DNA of 64,000 nt from Pseudomonas schmalbachii (GCF_017589465.1 NZ_JAELYA010000005.1:62001-126000), one strand, 5' to 3'; positions 7,615 through 17,164 are shown, numbered from the stretch's first letter. Notes: a model not told the origin generated them from the sequence alone. Translations and numbers: made by a program.

Positions 7615-8421
7615 TCAATGCAGCGACTGGCGAACGACGGTGATCTCCGCCAGGCGCTGGCTCAGGCGCAGTTGTTCGGCGTTGTCGTCGCTGAGCAGCA
7701 GGGCGCGTTCGAGGTCGTAGCGTTCGGCCTGCGGGCAGTCGAGCAGGTGGTAGAGTTCGGCGCGGGCAATGTGGTCGCTGGCCGTCGCTTCGCCGAGTTC
7801 GAGCACGCGCTGGGCATCCTTCAGGCCGGCCAGCGGCTCGCCGGCGGCGAGGTGCAGCTGGCGCAGGTTGCGCGACAGGCGCTGGAGCATTTCCCTCGGA
7901 GTGGCGGTGCGCAGATGACTGGCCTGCAGTTCGACCTGCGGTCCGGCGTGGCGCAGCAGCAGGTCGCGGCAGTCGCGTGCGTAAAGGCGGCGGCCGGTGA
8001 CCGGGTCGAGCTGGTGGTCGGCGCCGGGAACGCGCAGCAGGAAATGTCCGGGGAAGTTCACCCCGGCCAGGGAAATATCCAGCTGTCGTGCCAGTTCGAG
8101 GGCGATCAGGGCCAGCGACAGCGGTTGCCCGCGGTGGCGCAGCAATACCTGTGGCAGCAGGGCGATGCGCGGTTGCGGCGGGTAGTCGTCCTCGGCGAAG
8201 CCCAGCCCGCTCATGCGGCGCAGCAGCCATTGCGCACGTTCCACGTCGCTGTTGCCTTCCGGCAGGTCGATCCGCACCTGTCGCAGCAGGCTGTCGAGGG
8301 CCGGCCGAACCTGCGCGGGCGGCATCTGCGGCTCGTGTTCGGCGGCTATCCACAACGCGGCCTCGAACAGGGCGGGCGGCTCCTGGGCGAGGCAGGCAAG
8401 GCAGGCTTGGCGCGGATCCAT
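7615..8421 (-). CDS. SirB1-family transglutaminase-like protein with TPR-like tail
   Basis: 268 residues beginning MDPRQACLACL. Residues about 35-160 resemble the SirB1 N-terminal transglutaminase-like domain (RHRGQPLSLALIALELARQL, then GVNFPGHFLLRVPG). The C-terminal 90 residues are helical and TPR-like (LKDAQRVLELGEATASDHIA). The family's function is poorly defined. The start at 8421 follows GGAG; the longer frame to 8646 runs over the divergent leucine dehydrogenase gene. Confidence 0.8.
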   Translation of the reverse strand: MDPRQACLACLAQEPPALFEAALWIAAEHEPQMPPAQVRPALDSLLRQVRIDLPEGNSDVERAQWLLRRMSGLGFAEDDYPPQPRIALLPQVLLRHRGQPLSLALIALELARQLDISLAGVNFPGHFLLRVPGADHQLDPVTGRRLYARDCRDLLLRHAGPQVELQASHLRTATPREMLQRLSRNLRQLHLAAGEPLAGLKDAQRVLELGEATASDHIARAELYHLLDCPQAERYDLERALLLSDDNAEQLRLSQRLAEITVVRQSLH

Positions 8422-8585
8422 GGCGTTCTCCGGCTGACACTCCGGTTTTAACCATAGCGCCGGTGTTCGTCCAGCATCTTGCAGCGTCGGCCCGACTGGT
8501 CGTCGGCGCCGATAGCGCTGGAGGACTGTCTGCCTATACTGAGGGAGCCGGCCAATCGGCTCCGCAGCACCACGGGAGCGCCGCC

Positions 8586-9605
8586 ATGTTCGACATGATG
8601 GAAGCCAGCCGTCTCGAGTCATTGCACGTCGCCCAGGACCCGGCAACCGGGCTCAAGGCCATCATCGCCATTCACAGTTCCCGCCTCGGCCCAGCGCTGG
8701 GCGGGTGCCGCTACCTGCCTTATCCGAACGAGGAAGCTGCCCTGCAGGACGCCATCCGCCTCGCCCAGGGCATGAGCTACAAGGCCGCGCTGGCGGGGCT
8801 GCGCCAGGGCGGCGGCAAGTCGGTGATCATCCGCTCGCCGCATGTGGATAACCGCGGCGCCCTGTTCGAGGCGTTCGGCCGCGTCATCGAGTCGCTGAAG
8901 GGGGCCTATGTCACCGCGGTGGACAGCGGCACGTCGAGCGCCGACATGGACTGCATCGCCCAGTACACCCAGCACGTCACCAGCACCACCAGCGGCGGCG
9001 ATCCGTCGCCGCACACGGCTCTCGGTGTGTTCTCCGGAATCCGCGCGACCGCCCTGGCGCGGCTCGGCGGCGACGACCTGGAGGGACTGCGCGTGGCGAT
9101 CCAGGGGCTCGGGCACGTCGGCTACGCGCTGGCCGAACATCTGGCGGCGGCGGGAGCGGAACTGCTGGTCAGCGACCTGGACGAAGGCAAGGTACAACTC
9201 GCGGTGGAGCAACTGGGGGCGCATCCGGTGGCCAACGAGGCGCTGCTCACCACGCCGTGCGACATCCTCGCGCCCTGCGGGCTCGGCGGCGTGCTGACTT
9301 CGGAAGTGGTCAGCCACCTGCGCTGTTCGGCGGTGGCCGGGGCGGCGAACAACCAGTTGGCGCGACCGGAAGTGGCCGACGAGCTGGAAGCGCGCGGCAT
9401 CCTCTATGCACCGGACTACGTGATCAACTCCGGCGGGCTGATCTATGTCGCCCTGCAACACCAGGGCGAGAGCTTGCCGACCATCACCGGCCACCTGTCG
9501 CAGATCGCCACCCGGCTGACGGAGGTCTATGCCCACGCCCAGGCCGAGCACAGTTCGCCGGCACGCGTCGCCGACATGATCGCCGAGCGCATCCTCTATA
9601 GTTAA
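8586..9605 (+). CDS. ldh: Leucine (branched-chain amino acid) dehydrogenase
   Basis: 339 residues of the Glu/Leu/Phe/Val dehydrogenase family. The catalytic lysine motif is GLRQGGGKSVI (near 74-84) and the NAD-binding Rossmann motif is GLGHVGYALAEHLAAAGAEL. C-terminal DYVINSGGLIYVA is also conserved. It oxidatively deaminates leucine, valine and isoleucine to 2-oxo acids with NAD+. The next three genes encode a 2-oxo-acid dehydrogenase that could take those products, so this gene likely feeds that complex (PA3418-PA3415-like order). The start is set by GGGAGCGCC before ATG and by family length. Confidence 0.9.
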   Translation: MFDMMEASRLESLHVAQDPATGLKAIIAIHSSRLGPALGGCRYLPYPNEEAALQDAIRLAQGMSYKAALAGLRQGGGKSVIIRSPHVDNRGALFEAFGRVIESLKGAYVTAVDSGTSSADMDCIAQYTQHVTSTTSGGDPSPHTALGVFSGIRATALARLGGDDLEGLRVAIQGLGHVGYALAEHLAAAGAELLVSDLDEGKVQLAVEQLGAHPVANEALLTTPCDILAPCGLGGVLTSEVVSHLRCSAVAGAANNQLARPEVADELEARGILYAPDYVINSGGLIYVALQHQGESLPTITGHLSQIATRLTEVYAHAQAEHSSPARVADMIAERILYS

Positions 9606-9615
9606 AGCAAGAAGA

Positions 9616-9631
9616 GCCCGGCATTCCGGGC
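9616..9631 (+). terminator. Short hairpin after ldh
   Basis: GCCCGG-CATT-CCGGGC starts 11 bases past the ldh stop. It lacks a T-run, so it is more likely an attenuator or mRNA end-stabiliser than a strong terminator. The remaining 145 bases before the E1-alpha gene are very GC-rich with nothing else recognised. Confidence 0.4.
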
Positions 9632-9776
9632 CCTCGCAAGGATCACCACGGCACGCGCCCGAACCGGCGCCCGCCGCGGCACCGGCAGCGGGCAACCCCC
9701 GCACGCCGGAGCCCCGCCGCCACAAGCGGAGGGAGTGCAACCAGCGTGTCTATCCGGCGCGCGGAGGAGGGATGTC

Positions 9777-10940
9777 ATGCCGCACAGCAAGCTCGACCTG
9801 CCATTCACCCGCTACCTCGATCCCGACGGCAGCCTGATCGGCGAACTGCCCGCCTGGGCCGACGACTCCAACCTGCTGACCCGCCTGTACCGGCAAATGG
9901 TGCTGACCCGCCTGTTCGACCAGAAGGCAGTGGCCATGCAACGCACCGGCCGCATCGGCACCTATCCATCGACTCTCGGCCAGGAAGCCATCGGCATCGC
10001 CGTCGGCAGCCTGATGCGCGCCGAGGACGTGCTGGTGCCCTATTACCGGGACATCGGCGCACAGTTCCTGCGTGGCGTGCGCATGGAGGAAATCCTCCTC
10101 TACTGGGGCGGCGACGAGCGCGGCAGCGCCTTCGTCGATCCGGGCTGCGCCGAGGACCTGCCGATCTGCGTGCCGATCGCCACCCAGGCCCTGCATGCCT
10201 GCGGCGTCGCCACGGCGTTCAGGATTCGCGGCGAGCATCGCGTCGCGGTGACCACCTGCGGCGACGGCGCCACCAGCAAGGGCGACTTCCTCGAAGCGCT
10301 GAATGTCGCCGGCGCCTGGCAGTTGCCGGTGGTCTTCGTGGTCAACAACAACCAGTGGGCGATCTCGGTGCCGCGGCGCATCCAGTGCGGCGCGCCGACC
10401 CTGGCGCAGAAGGCGGTCGGCGCCGGCCTCCACGGCGAGCAGGTGGACGGCAACGACGTGCTGGCGGTGTACGACCGCATGCAGTGGGCGCTGGAGCGGG
10501 CGCGGCAGGGCAAGGGGCCGGTGCTGCTGGAGTGCATCACCTACCGCCTGTGCGACCACACCACGGCGGACGACGCCAGCCGCTACCGTTCGGCGGAAGA
10601 GGTCAGCCAGGCCTGGCGTGAGGAGCCGGTCAAGCGCCTGCAAGCCTTCCTCGCCGCCCACGGCGTGTGGAACGAGCAGCACGAGCAGGCGCTGATCGCC
10701 GAATGCCAGCAGCGCGTGCAGCAGGCGGTGGACAACTTCGAGGCGCTGGAGGCGCAGGCGCCGGACGCGCTGTTCGAGCATGTCTACGCGAAGTGGCCGG
10801 CGGCGCTGGATGACCAGCGCGAGATGATCGCCGAGCGGATCGCCCGGCGCCAGGCCGCCAGCGCCGCGCCTGCGGCGAAGCCGGAAGAACCGCGGCTGCG
10901 CCTGGTCAGCGGGCAGAAGGGAGGACTGCACCATGCCTGA
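9777..10940 (+). CDS. 2-oxo-acid dehydrogenase E1 alpha subunit (PDH/BCKDH type)
   Basis: 387 residues. The ThDP-binding motif runs from GDGATSKGDFLEALN to VVNNNQWAIS (near 162-198). E1 alpha carries out ThDP-dependent decarboxylation of a 2-oxo acid with E1 beta. The start at 9777 is supported by GGAGGAGG. The C-terminus (AASAAPAAKPEEPRL) is a flexible Ala/Pro-rich extension. The adjacent leucine dehydrogenase suggests branched-chain 2-oxo acids, but pyruvate cannot be excluded (PA3417 is annotated as pyruvate dehydrogenase-like). Confidence 0.88.
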   Translation: MPHSKLDLPFTRYLDPDGSLIGELPAWADDSNLLTRLYRQMVLTRLFDQKAVAMQRTGRIGTYPSTLGQEAIGIAVGSLMRAEDVLVPYYRDIGAQFLRGVRMEEILLYWGGDERGSAFVDPGCAEDLPICVPIATQALHACGVATAFRIRGEHRVAVTTCGDGATSKGDFLEALNVAGAWQLPVVFVVNNNQWAISVPRRIQCGAPTLAQKAVGAGLHGEQVDGNDVLAVYDRMQWALERARQGKGPVLLECITYRLCDHTTADDASRYRSAEEVSQAWREEPVKRLQAFLAAHGVWNEQHEQALIAECQQRVQQAVDNFEALEAQAPDALFEHVYAKWPAALDDQREMIAERIARRQAASAAPAAKPEEPRLRLVSGQKGGLHHA

Positions 10941-11925
10941 GAACAACGGCAAGGCCAGCCTGCTGGAAGCGGTCAATCTGGCGCTGCACCGGGCGATGAG
11001 CGAAGACGAGAACGTGGTGGTGCTCGGCGAGGACGTCGGCGTCAACGGCGGCGTGTTCCGCGCCACCCTCGGCCTGCGCGACCGCTTCGGCTTCAAGCGG
11101 GTGCTCGACACGCCGCTGGCGGAAAACATGATAGCCGGCCTGAGCATCGGCATGGCCGCCCAGGGCCTGAAGCCGGTGATGGAAATCCAGTTCATGGGCT
11201 TCATCTACGCGGCCATGGAGCAACTGGTGTCCCACGCCAGCCGCATGCGCAACCGCACACGCGGCCGCCTGGGCTGCCCGTTGGTGCTGCGCACGCCGAT
11301 GGGCGCCGGCATCCGCGCGCCGGAGCACCACAGCGAGGCCACCGAGGCGATGCTGGCGCATATCCCCGGCGTGCGGGTGATCGCCGCGTCGTCCCCGGCG
11401 CGGGCCTATGGCCTGCTGCTGGCGGCCATCGACGATCCGGACCCGGTGATCTTCCTCGAACCGACCCGCCTGTACCGGGTCAATCCGCAGCCGCTGGTCG
11501 ACGACGGCAAGCGCCTGCCGCTGGATACCTGCTTCACCCTGCGCGAAGGCTCCGACATCACGCTGATCAGTTGGGGCGCCAGCGTGCACGAGACGCTGCA
11601 GGCGGCCAGCGCCCTGGCCGAGCGCGGCATCGGCGCCGAGGTGATCGACGTCGCCAGCCTCAAGCCGCTGGACCTCGACACCCTGGAAGCCTCGGTACGC
11701 AAGACCGGCCGCTGCGTGATCGTCCACGAAGCGCCGAAGAGCTGCGCGCTGGGCGCGGAGATCGCCGCGAGCCTCTACGAGCGCGCGCTGCTCGACCTGC
11801 AGGCGCCGATCCAGCGGGTCAGCGCGCCGGACATCCCGCCGCCGCTGTACCGCCTGGAACTGCTGTACATGCCGGGCGTGGAGGACATCCTGGCCGCCTG
11901 CGAGGTGGCGTTGAGCTATGCGTGA
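10933..11925 (+). CDS. 2-oxo-acid dehydrogenase E1 beta subunit
   Basis: 330 residues with the transketolase-type pyrimidine-binding domain (LGEDVGVNGGVFRATLGL; RVLDTPLAENMIAGLSIGMA) and the C-terminal transketolase domain (LISWGASVHETLQAA; VIDVASLKPLD). It completes the alpha2beta2 E1 core. It overlaps the end of the E1 alpha frame by 8 bases with GGGAGG before its ATG, which fits translational coupling and 1:1 stoichiometry. Confidence 0.9.
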   Translation: MPENNGKASLLEAVNLALHRAMSEDENVVVLGEDVGVNGGVFRATLGLRDRFGFKRVLDTPLAENMIAGLSIGMAAQGLKPVMEIQFMGFIYAAMEQLVSHASRMRNRTRGRLGCPLVLRTPMGAGIRAPEHHSEATEAMLAHIPGVRVIAASSPARAYGLLLAAIDDPDPVIFLEPTRLYRVNPQPLVDDGKRLPLDTCFTLREGSDITLISWGASVHETLQAASALAERGIGAEVIDVASLKPLDLDTLEASVRKTGRCVIVHEAPKSCALGAEIAASLYERALLDLQAPIQRVSAPDIPPPLYRLELLYMPGVEDILAACEVALSYA

Positions 11926-11938
11926 GGGGAATCCTCAT

Positions 11939-12005
11939 GTAGGAGCGAGCTCTGCTCGCGAACGCCGGCAACTCAAAAGCTTCGCGAGCAGAGCTCGCTC
12001 CTACA
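11939..12005. repeat. Inverted repeat (GTAGGAGCGAGCTCTGCTCGCG family)
   Basis: TGTAGGAGCGAGCTCTGCTC and its complement GAGCAGAGCTCGCTCCTACA form a 27-base arm with a central spacer. It lies in the 113-bp gap between E1 beta and E2 inside an otherwise tight operon, and may affect E2 expression relative to E1. Confidence 0.9.
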
Positions 12006-12038
12006 GACATCGCAATCAGCCGGTAACGGAGATCGACG

Positions 12039-13154
12039 ATGAAATATTTCAAGCTGCCCGACCTTGGCGAGGGCTTGCAGGAAGCAGAAATCAGCCAGTG
12101 GCACGTCAAGGCCGGCGAGCGGGTCAAGGCCGACCAGTTGCTGGTTTCGGTGGAGACCGCCAAGGCGCTGGTGGATATCCCGGCGCCCTATGACGGCGTG
12201 CTGGTGAAGCTGTTCGGCGCGGAGGGCGACATCCTGCATGTCGGCGAACCGCTGGTGGCCTACGAAGGCGAGGCGAGCGATGCCGGTACTGTGGTGGGGC
12301 GGCTGGAGGGCGGCGGCGAGAGCGTGCAGGCCGACCAGTTCTTCATCGGCGCGGCGCCTTCCACCCGCGAGCACCTGGCGCCACGGGCGACCCCGGCGGT
12401 GCGCCAGTTGGCCCGGCAATTGGGCGTAGAGCTGGCCGGGCTGAGCGGCAGCGGTGCGGCCGGCCTGATCACTCGCGCTGATGTCGAGGCCGCCGCGCAG
12501 AGCGCTCGCGACAGTTTCGGCGGCGAGCGCCTGCGCGGGGTACGGCGCAGCATGGCGATCAACATGGCGCGCTCGCATGCCGAGGTGGTGCCGGTGACCA
12601 TCCACGGCGACGCCGACCTGCATCGCTGGGGTTCCGCGCGCGATCCGCTGATCCGCCTGGCCCAGGCCATCGCCGTCGCCTGCGAGGTGGAGCCGCTGCT
12701 CAACAGCTGGTTCGACGGCGCCTCGCTGTCGATCCGCCAGCATGCACAGCTCGACCTCGGTATCGCCGTGGATACCCCTGACGGCCTGTTCGTGCCGGTC
12801 CTGCGCAATGTCGGCGGGCGCAGCGCGGAAGACCTGAAGGGCGGCATGGCGCGGCTGCGTGCCGATGTGCAGTCGCGCTCCATCCCGCCGCAGGAAATGC
12901 TCGGTGCGACCCTCACGCTATCGAACTTCGGCACCCTGTTCGGCCGCTACGCCAGCCCCATCGTGGTGCCGCCGCAGGTGGCGATCATCGGCGCCGGCGG
13001 CATCCGCGAGGAGCCGGTGGCGTGGGAAGGGCAGGTGGCGATCCATCCGATCCTGCCCCTGTCGCTGAGCTTCGATCACCGCGCGGTGACCGGCGGCGAG
13101 GCGGCGCGTTTCCTCAGGGCGCTGGTGCAGGCACTGGAGGCGCCGGAGGCGTAG
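12039..13154 (+). CDS. 2-oxo-acid dehydrogenase E2 (dihydrolipoamide acyltransferase)
   Basis: 371 residues: one N-terminal lipoyl domain with the lipoylated lysine in VETAKALVDIP (near 38), a peripheral subunit-binding domain (ATPAVRQLARQLGVEL) and a catalytic acyltransferase domain with the histidine motif SFDHRAVTGGEAARF. The usual DHRxxDG is DHRAVTGG here, a small variation. It transfers the acyl group from E1 to CoA. No E3 (lipoamide dehydrogenase) gene follows, so the complex must borrow one encoded elsewhere. Confidence 0.9.
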   Translation: MKYFKLPDLGEGLQEAEISQWHVKAGERVKADQLLVSVETAKALVDIPAPYDGVLVKLFGAEGDILHVGEPLVAYEGEASDAGTVVGRLEGGGESVQADQFFIGAAPSTREHLAPRATPAVRQLARQLGVELAGLSGSGAAGLITRADVEAAAQSARDSFGGERLRGVRRSMAINMARSHAEVVPVTIHGDADLHRWGSARDPLIRLAQAIAVACEVEPLLNSWFDGASLSIRQHAQLDLGIAVDTPDGLFVPVLRNVGGRSAEDLKGGMARLRADVQSRSIPPQEMLGATLTLSNFGTLFGRYASPIVVPPQVAIIGAGGIREEPVAWEGQVAIHPILPLSLSFDHRAVTGGEAARFLRALVQALEAPEA

Positions 13155-13161
13155 GCCGGCA

Positions 13162-13812
13162 TCACTCGCTTTCGGGTTTCTCGTCGTTGTCGGTGGGCGG
13201 CGTTTCGTCCCAGAGCCTGAAACGACACACCGTACCGCCGCGCAGCATGCATTCGCGGTGTTCGACGTTGCGCCCGGCGAGACTGCCGATCAGCGCCAGG
13301 TCCAGTTCGCAGATTTCCGGATGGGCGCTGGCCAGGTGATGGAAGATGCAGTTGTACGCGACGATTTCCGTTTCGCCGGAGGAGTGCGCAATGATCTGCG
13401 CTTCGTAGCCGGCCTGCTGCATGTGGCTGGCGATGCGTTGTTCGTCCACCTTCTGCTGTTCCATGCTGGCGGCCAGTTTGCGCCCGAGGTCGCGCATGAT
13501 CTTCACCAGCCGTTCATGGCCGATCAGCTCGGCGACCTCGCCGATCAACAGGTCGGCGAGCAACTGATACTGCTTGGGAAACAGCTCGCGACCGAGTGCC
13601 GAGAGCTGGTGCAGCTGCTGCGGACGCCGGCCGGTGGGACGGGTGGCGGCGCGCTCGACCAGACCGTCGCGCTCCAGTGCTGCAAGATGCTGGCGCACGG
13701 CGGTACGGGTCACGCCCAGATGCTCGGCGAGTTCGTCGATGCTCATGCCATCCGGGCGATACAGCAATGCGGAGAGCAAATCCTGCTGGGTACGTCCTAG
13801 CCCGAGAAACAT
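13162..13812 (-). CDS. SufR-like winged-helix regulator with a probable Fe-S site
   Basis: 216 residues. The N-terminal HTH (about 8-60, MSIDELAEHLGVTRTAVRQH) is ArsR/DeoR-like. The C-terminal half has four cysteines, 155, 168, 188 and 196, in NCIFHHLASAHPEIC and ECMLRGGTVC. This layout resembles the [4Fe-4S]-binding region of SufR-type repressors. It faces the E2 gene tail to tail 7 bases away (PA3420-like by recollection). It may sense Fe-S status or redox; a target operon cannot be read from sequence. Confidence 0.75.
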   Translation of the reverse strand: MFLGLGRTQQDLLSALLYRPDGMSIDELAEHLGVTRTAVRQHLAALERDGLVERAATRPTGRRPQQLHQLSALGRELFPKQYQLLADLLIGEVAELIGHERLVKIMRDLGRKLAASMEQQKVDEQRIASHMQQAGYEAQIIAHSSGETEIVAYNCIFHHLASAHPEICELDLALIGSLAGRNVEHRECMLRGGTVCRFRLWDETPPTDNDEKPESE

Positions 13813-13851
13813 CGTTTACCTCGCTGCGGTGGATTTCGGTTGCGCTGACCG

Positions 13852-14057
13852 TAGGTGCAACTGTCTTGCACCCTACGTAACTATATGGCTGGGTGGCTGG
13901 GCCAGAAGCCGCGTAGGTTGGTGCTGAACGCAGTGAAGCCCAACGATGGCGATGTTGGGCTTCGCGTTGCTCAGCGCCAACCTACGGTGGGCGTTGCAAC
14001 CCGTAGGAGCGGGCCATGCCCGCGATAGACCTTGTCGCGCGCATGGCGCGCTCCTAC
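13852..14057. repeat. Composite REP element B plus a second repeat type
   Basis: A GTAGGTGCAACTGTCTTGCACC unit (13852-13877) precedes a full REP at 13912-13986, identical over 75 bp to 7512-7586. Then CGTAGGAGCGGGCCATGCCCGCG pairs imperfectly with GCGCGCTCCTAC (14002-14057). The whole gap between the SufR-like gene and the next gene is repeat DNA. Confidence 0.88.
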
Positions 14058-14099
14058 AGGACAACGGTATCGCATCTCCGGCAGATACTGAGCGAAGGC

Positions 14100-14729
14100 T
14101 CAGAACTTGTCCGGAAACTGCTTGACTAGCGCTCCGGCCAGCGCGTCGGCGATCATCAGGATGTGTTCGCGCATGGCATGCCAGGTTTTCGCTTCGCCAG
14201 CGTAGTCCTTGGCCGCAAGCTGGTCGATCTGGCTCACGTGGTGCCCGCCGTGGGCGGTGAGCAGGTTCACCAGGGTGTCGTTCGGCAGGTAGGGATTGGC
14301 GCCCGAGAGGAAGCTGGCGATTTCCTTGGCGTTGCTCACCAGGTCATTGGTCGCGGCTTTCTTCTTCGCATCGTTCTTCGCTACCGCGGCGTCGCTGTAG
14401 GCCTTGATCGCTCCCCAGTGACCGGCGAGCAGCTTGAGCAACTGGTCGGCCGCCGGCTGGCCATATAGCGGGGCCAGGCTGTTGGCGATGCTGGTGGCGT
14501 TGGCGACCACTTCCCTGGCGGCAGTATCGGCCTGCGCCTTGTCTCCCAACTGGTTGGCCACGGCGTAGTTGCGTACCCAGAAGATGTGCTCCACCCACAG
14601 GTCGCGCAGGGCGAGGCGGGTGGTCAGTGCGGCGCCTTGCGCCTCGGGGGTGGCGGCGTATGCCGTCTGGCTGACGGCGGGTTGAGCGCAGAGTGCTATC
14701 AGCAGCAGGGCCAGAGTGCGGATGATCAT
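14100..14729 (-). CDS. Exported helical protein of unknown function
   Basis: 209 residues starting MIIRTLALLLIALCAQPAVSQTAYA, a clear signal peptide with cleavage likely near residue 20-26. The mature part is largely alpha-helical and alanine-rich, with histidine-containing segments (WVEHIFWVRNYAVAN, LTAHGGHHVSQIDQL, WHAMREHILMIADALA) that suggest a periplasmic four-helix bundle, perhaps metal-binding. I do not recognise a named family. The start at 14729 is preceded by GAGAGGG; a longer frame would place 20 residues before the signal peptide. Confidence 0.75.
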   Translation of the reverse strand: MIIRTLALLLIALCAQPAVSQTAYAATPEAQGAALTTRLALRDLWVEHIFWVRNYAVANQLGDKAQADTAAREVVANATSIANSLAPLYGQPAADQLLKLLAGHWGAIKAYSDAAVAKNDAKKKAATNDLVSNAKEIASFLSGANPYLPNDTLVNLLTAHGGHHVSQIDQLAAKDYAGEAKTWHAMREHILMIADALAGALVKQFPDKF

Positions 14730-14995
14730 GTTGGAACCCTCTCGTAGTGGTTGCCCCCAGGATTTCCCCCTGAAAAGCAATTTAAGCATAAAAAAATGCC
14801 TAAATTGCCGTTAGAGAAAATCCCGGATGAGCGGTACAGAGGGGAGGGCGGGCGAACGTTTCGCGATTTTTTGTAGGCAGTTTCCAGATACCGCGTAGGG
14901 CGTTTCTCTTTTGTGCTCAGGGTGCTTCGAGGCTCTTCAGGCCTTGTCGAGTGGGCCGACAGGTGGGGACTCAAGTCCTGAATAGGAGTCACGCC

Positions 14996-16609
14996 ATGTT
15001 CAACCATTCGCTGAAACTGAAGATCGTCTTCGCCACGTCGCTCCTGCTGTTGCTCATCCTGGTCAACGCCTTGTGCGGCACCCTGGGGATGCATTCCTTG
15101 AACGAAAGCCTCAATGGCGCGGTCAGGGGAGCTGCGCGGGAAGCGCTACAGGTCAAGACGACGCTGGGGAACATTTCGCATCTGATCATCCTGGAAAAGA
15201 CGCTGATGCTGGCTAACAGCGAAGAGGTGCTACATGGCCGAACCGCTGCGCTGCTCAAGGCGCAAGATGTGGCCCGGGCGGATCTGATCGCATTGTTGAA
15301 GATGCTTGACGGGCAATCCGTGATGACGGAGGTCGATCGGCAGTTCAAGCAGCTACTCGATGGCCAGAGCCAGATCATCCAATTGGTGCAGCAGGGTTCG
15401 CTGGACCACGCTCGACCGATTTCCAATACCGCCAATCGTGAGGCATACGAGCAGTTGCAGGCACTGTTGGGCAAGGTTGCCGACCAGGTCCAGGCGCAGA
15501 TTGAGAATGTGGCCGACGAGACCGACAAGGACTATGAGTTCTGGCGCAACACCCTCTTTGCCATGGTTAGCATCAGCGTCTTGCTGGGCGGGACGTTGAC
15601 GCTGCTGCTGGCGCTGGACTTCAGCCGTTCCACCTCGCGAATTACCGCTGCCGCGCGACGCATCGCGGGGGGCGATCTGACCGTGCGGCTGGACCTGCGG
15701 CGCAAGGACGAAATGGGCACCATCGGCAATGCGCTGGATGAAATAGCCGGGCGAATGTCGGATACCGTTCGCACCATCGCCAGTGCCAGCGATCAGTTGG
15801 CAGCCGCGGCGGAAGAGACCACACACGTGGTGGACGAAACGGCGCGGAATGTCCGGCTGCAGTGCGAGTCGACGGAGCAGGCGGCCGTGGCGGTCACGGA
15901 AATGGCCAGCACCTCGGAGAGTGTCGCGATGAACGCCAACCAGGCGTCCCAGGCCGCCGCGCTTGCGGCCGAGAGCAGCCAGCAAGGTCGAACGAAGGTG
16001 GCCGAGACGTCGGATTCGCTGGAGCAGCTCAATCGGGAAATCGAGGGTGCTGCCGGCGCGGTGGATAGTCTCGCGAAAGGCTCGCTGCAGATCATCGCGG
16101 TGCTCGATGTCATTCGCGACATCGCCGGCCAGACCAACCTCCTGGCGCTCAATGCCGCCATCGAGGCCGCTCGGGCCGGGGAGCAGGGCAGGGGATTCGC
16201 TGTGGTTGCCGACGAGGTGCGCGCGCTCGCCCATCGTACCGGGCAGTCCACCGAGGAAATCCAGCGCATGGTCGGGGAGATCCAGAGCTATTCCGAACAG
16301 GCGATCGAGGTCATGAACCGCAGTGCCATGTTCTCGCGCGAATCGCTTGTCCGCGTCGGCGAGGCCAGGGCCTGCATCGAACAGATCGAAGCCAATATCG
16401 GCGAGATCAACGACATGAATGCCATGATTGCCACCGCTACCGAACAGCAGACCGCCACGGCTCAGGAGATCGATAGCAATCTGTCATCCATCAGCTGCAT
16501 TTCCTCCCAGACTTCGGCAGCGTCTGGGCAGACGTCCATCGCCAGCGGCGAGGTAGCCCGCCTAGCCGTCGAGCTGAACAACCAGATGAGCTACTTCAAG
16601 GTGTCCTGA
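14996..16609 (+). CDS. Methyl-accepting chemotaxis protein
   Basis: 537 residues. TM1 (about 8-30), a 150-residue helical periplasmic sensor likely of the four-helix-bundle type, TM2 (about 187-207), a HAMP domain, then the MCP signalling domain with the conserved hairpin tip ([20 protein letters not shown], followed by [13 protein letters not shown]). It would signal to CheA/CheW. No CheR-binding pentapeptide is visible at the C-terminus (MSYFKVS). The ligand is unknown. TAGGAG before the ATG sets the start. The 266-bp upstream gap shows no gene. Confidence 0.92.
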   Translation: MFNHSLKLKIVFATSLLLLLILVNALCGTLGMHSLNESLNGAVRGAAREALQVKTTLGNISHLIILEKTLMLANSEEVLHGRTAALLKAQDVARADLIALLKMLDGQSVMTEVDRQFKQLLDGQSQIIQLVQQGSLDHARPISNTANREAYEQLQALLGKVADQVQAQIENVADETDKDYEFWRNTLFAMVSISVLLGGTLTLLLALDFSRSTSRITAAARRIAGGDLTVRLDLRRKDEMGTIGNALDEIAGRMSDTVRTIASASDQLAAAAEETTHVVDETARNVRLQCESTEQAAVAVTEMASTSESVAMNANQASQAAALAAESSQQGRTKVAETSDSLEQLNREIEGAAGAVDSLAKGSLQIIAVLDVIRDIAGQTNLLALNAAIEAARAGEQGRGFAVVADEVRALAHRTGQSTEEIQRMVGEIQSYSEQAIEVMNRSAMFSRESLVRVGEARACIEQIEANIGEINDMNAMIATATEQQTATAQEIDSNLSSISCISSQTSAASGQTSIASGEVARLAVELNNQMSYFKVS

Positions 16610-16633
16610 CGGAGTTGATGACTTGTGTCCTGT

Positions 16634-16673
16634 TGTGGCGGCGATTTCGTTCGCGAGTGAAGTCGCCCCCACA
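16634..16673. repeat. Inverted repeat after the chemoreceptor gene
   Basis: TGTGGCGGCGATTTC pairs imperfectly with GAAGTCGCCCCCACA around a short loop 25 bases past the stop. It resembles a dispersed Pseudomonas palindromic unit and may also end the transcript; no T-run follows. Confidence 0.5.
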
Positions 16674-16818
16674 GCGCCTCGCCGCTTGCCGGTGAAACCG
16701 AACGGATGTGGCACCGTTTCCTTGAGGATTCCTGTCCCGGATGTCGGTCAGGATGCCGGCGAGGCGGCAAGACAGACGGCGCAGCGTCGGGCGCTGGCCG
16801 TCATGGGGGAGAGGTCAT

Positions 16819-17064
16819 TCAACTGGCTTCGGACAGGATTCGCGCAGCTTCCAGTCGATCCAGGAAGGTCTGGGCTTCTGCCTCGGGTAGTACTTTCGAA
16901 TTGATCCCCAGATTGATCAGCTCTTCGGTAATGCTGCAGTGCAGTTCAAGGGCATGAGGGGATCTGGATATGGAATCGATCTTCAGGTTCAGGGTGGCTA
17001 CCAGTCGTTCTTTGATCGCGCCGGCCAGAGCGTCGATCCGCTGCTGAAGTGCATCGGTCTGCAT
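16819..17064 (-). CDS. Small conserved-looking protein, unknown function
   Basis: 81 residues (MQTDALQQRIDALAGAIKER...), helical at both ends with a short polar middle. AGGAG sits 8 bases before the ATG, and codon use is like neighbouring genes, so it is probably real. I do not recognise the family. It lies downstream of yebG on the same strand, but 335 bases and a plus-strand terminator separate them, so it is probably transcribed separately. Confidence 0.65.
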   Translation of the reverse strand: MQTDALQQRIDALAGAIKERLVATLNLKIDSISRSPHALELHCSITEELINLGINSKVLPEAEAQTFLDRLEAARILSEAS

Positions 17065-17164
17065 CTCAAACTCCTAAAGTAGGGGGAGTCCGCAGCTTAT
17101 GAAGAAACCTGATGAAATAGTGTGGGAATGCTCCCTGTGTTTCGTGGGAAGTTTCTTTTTCGTA

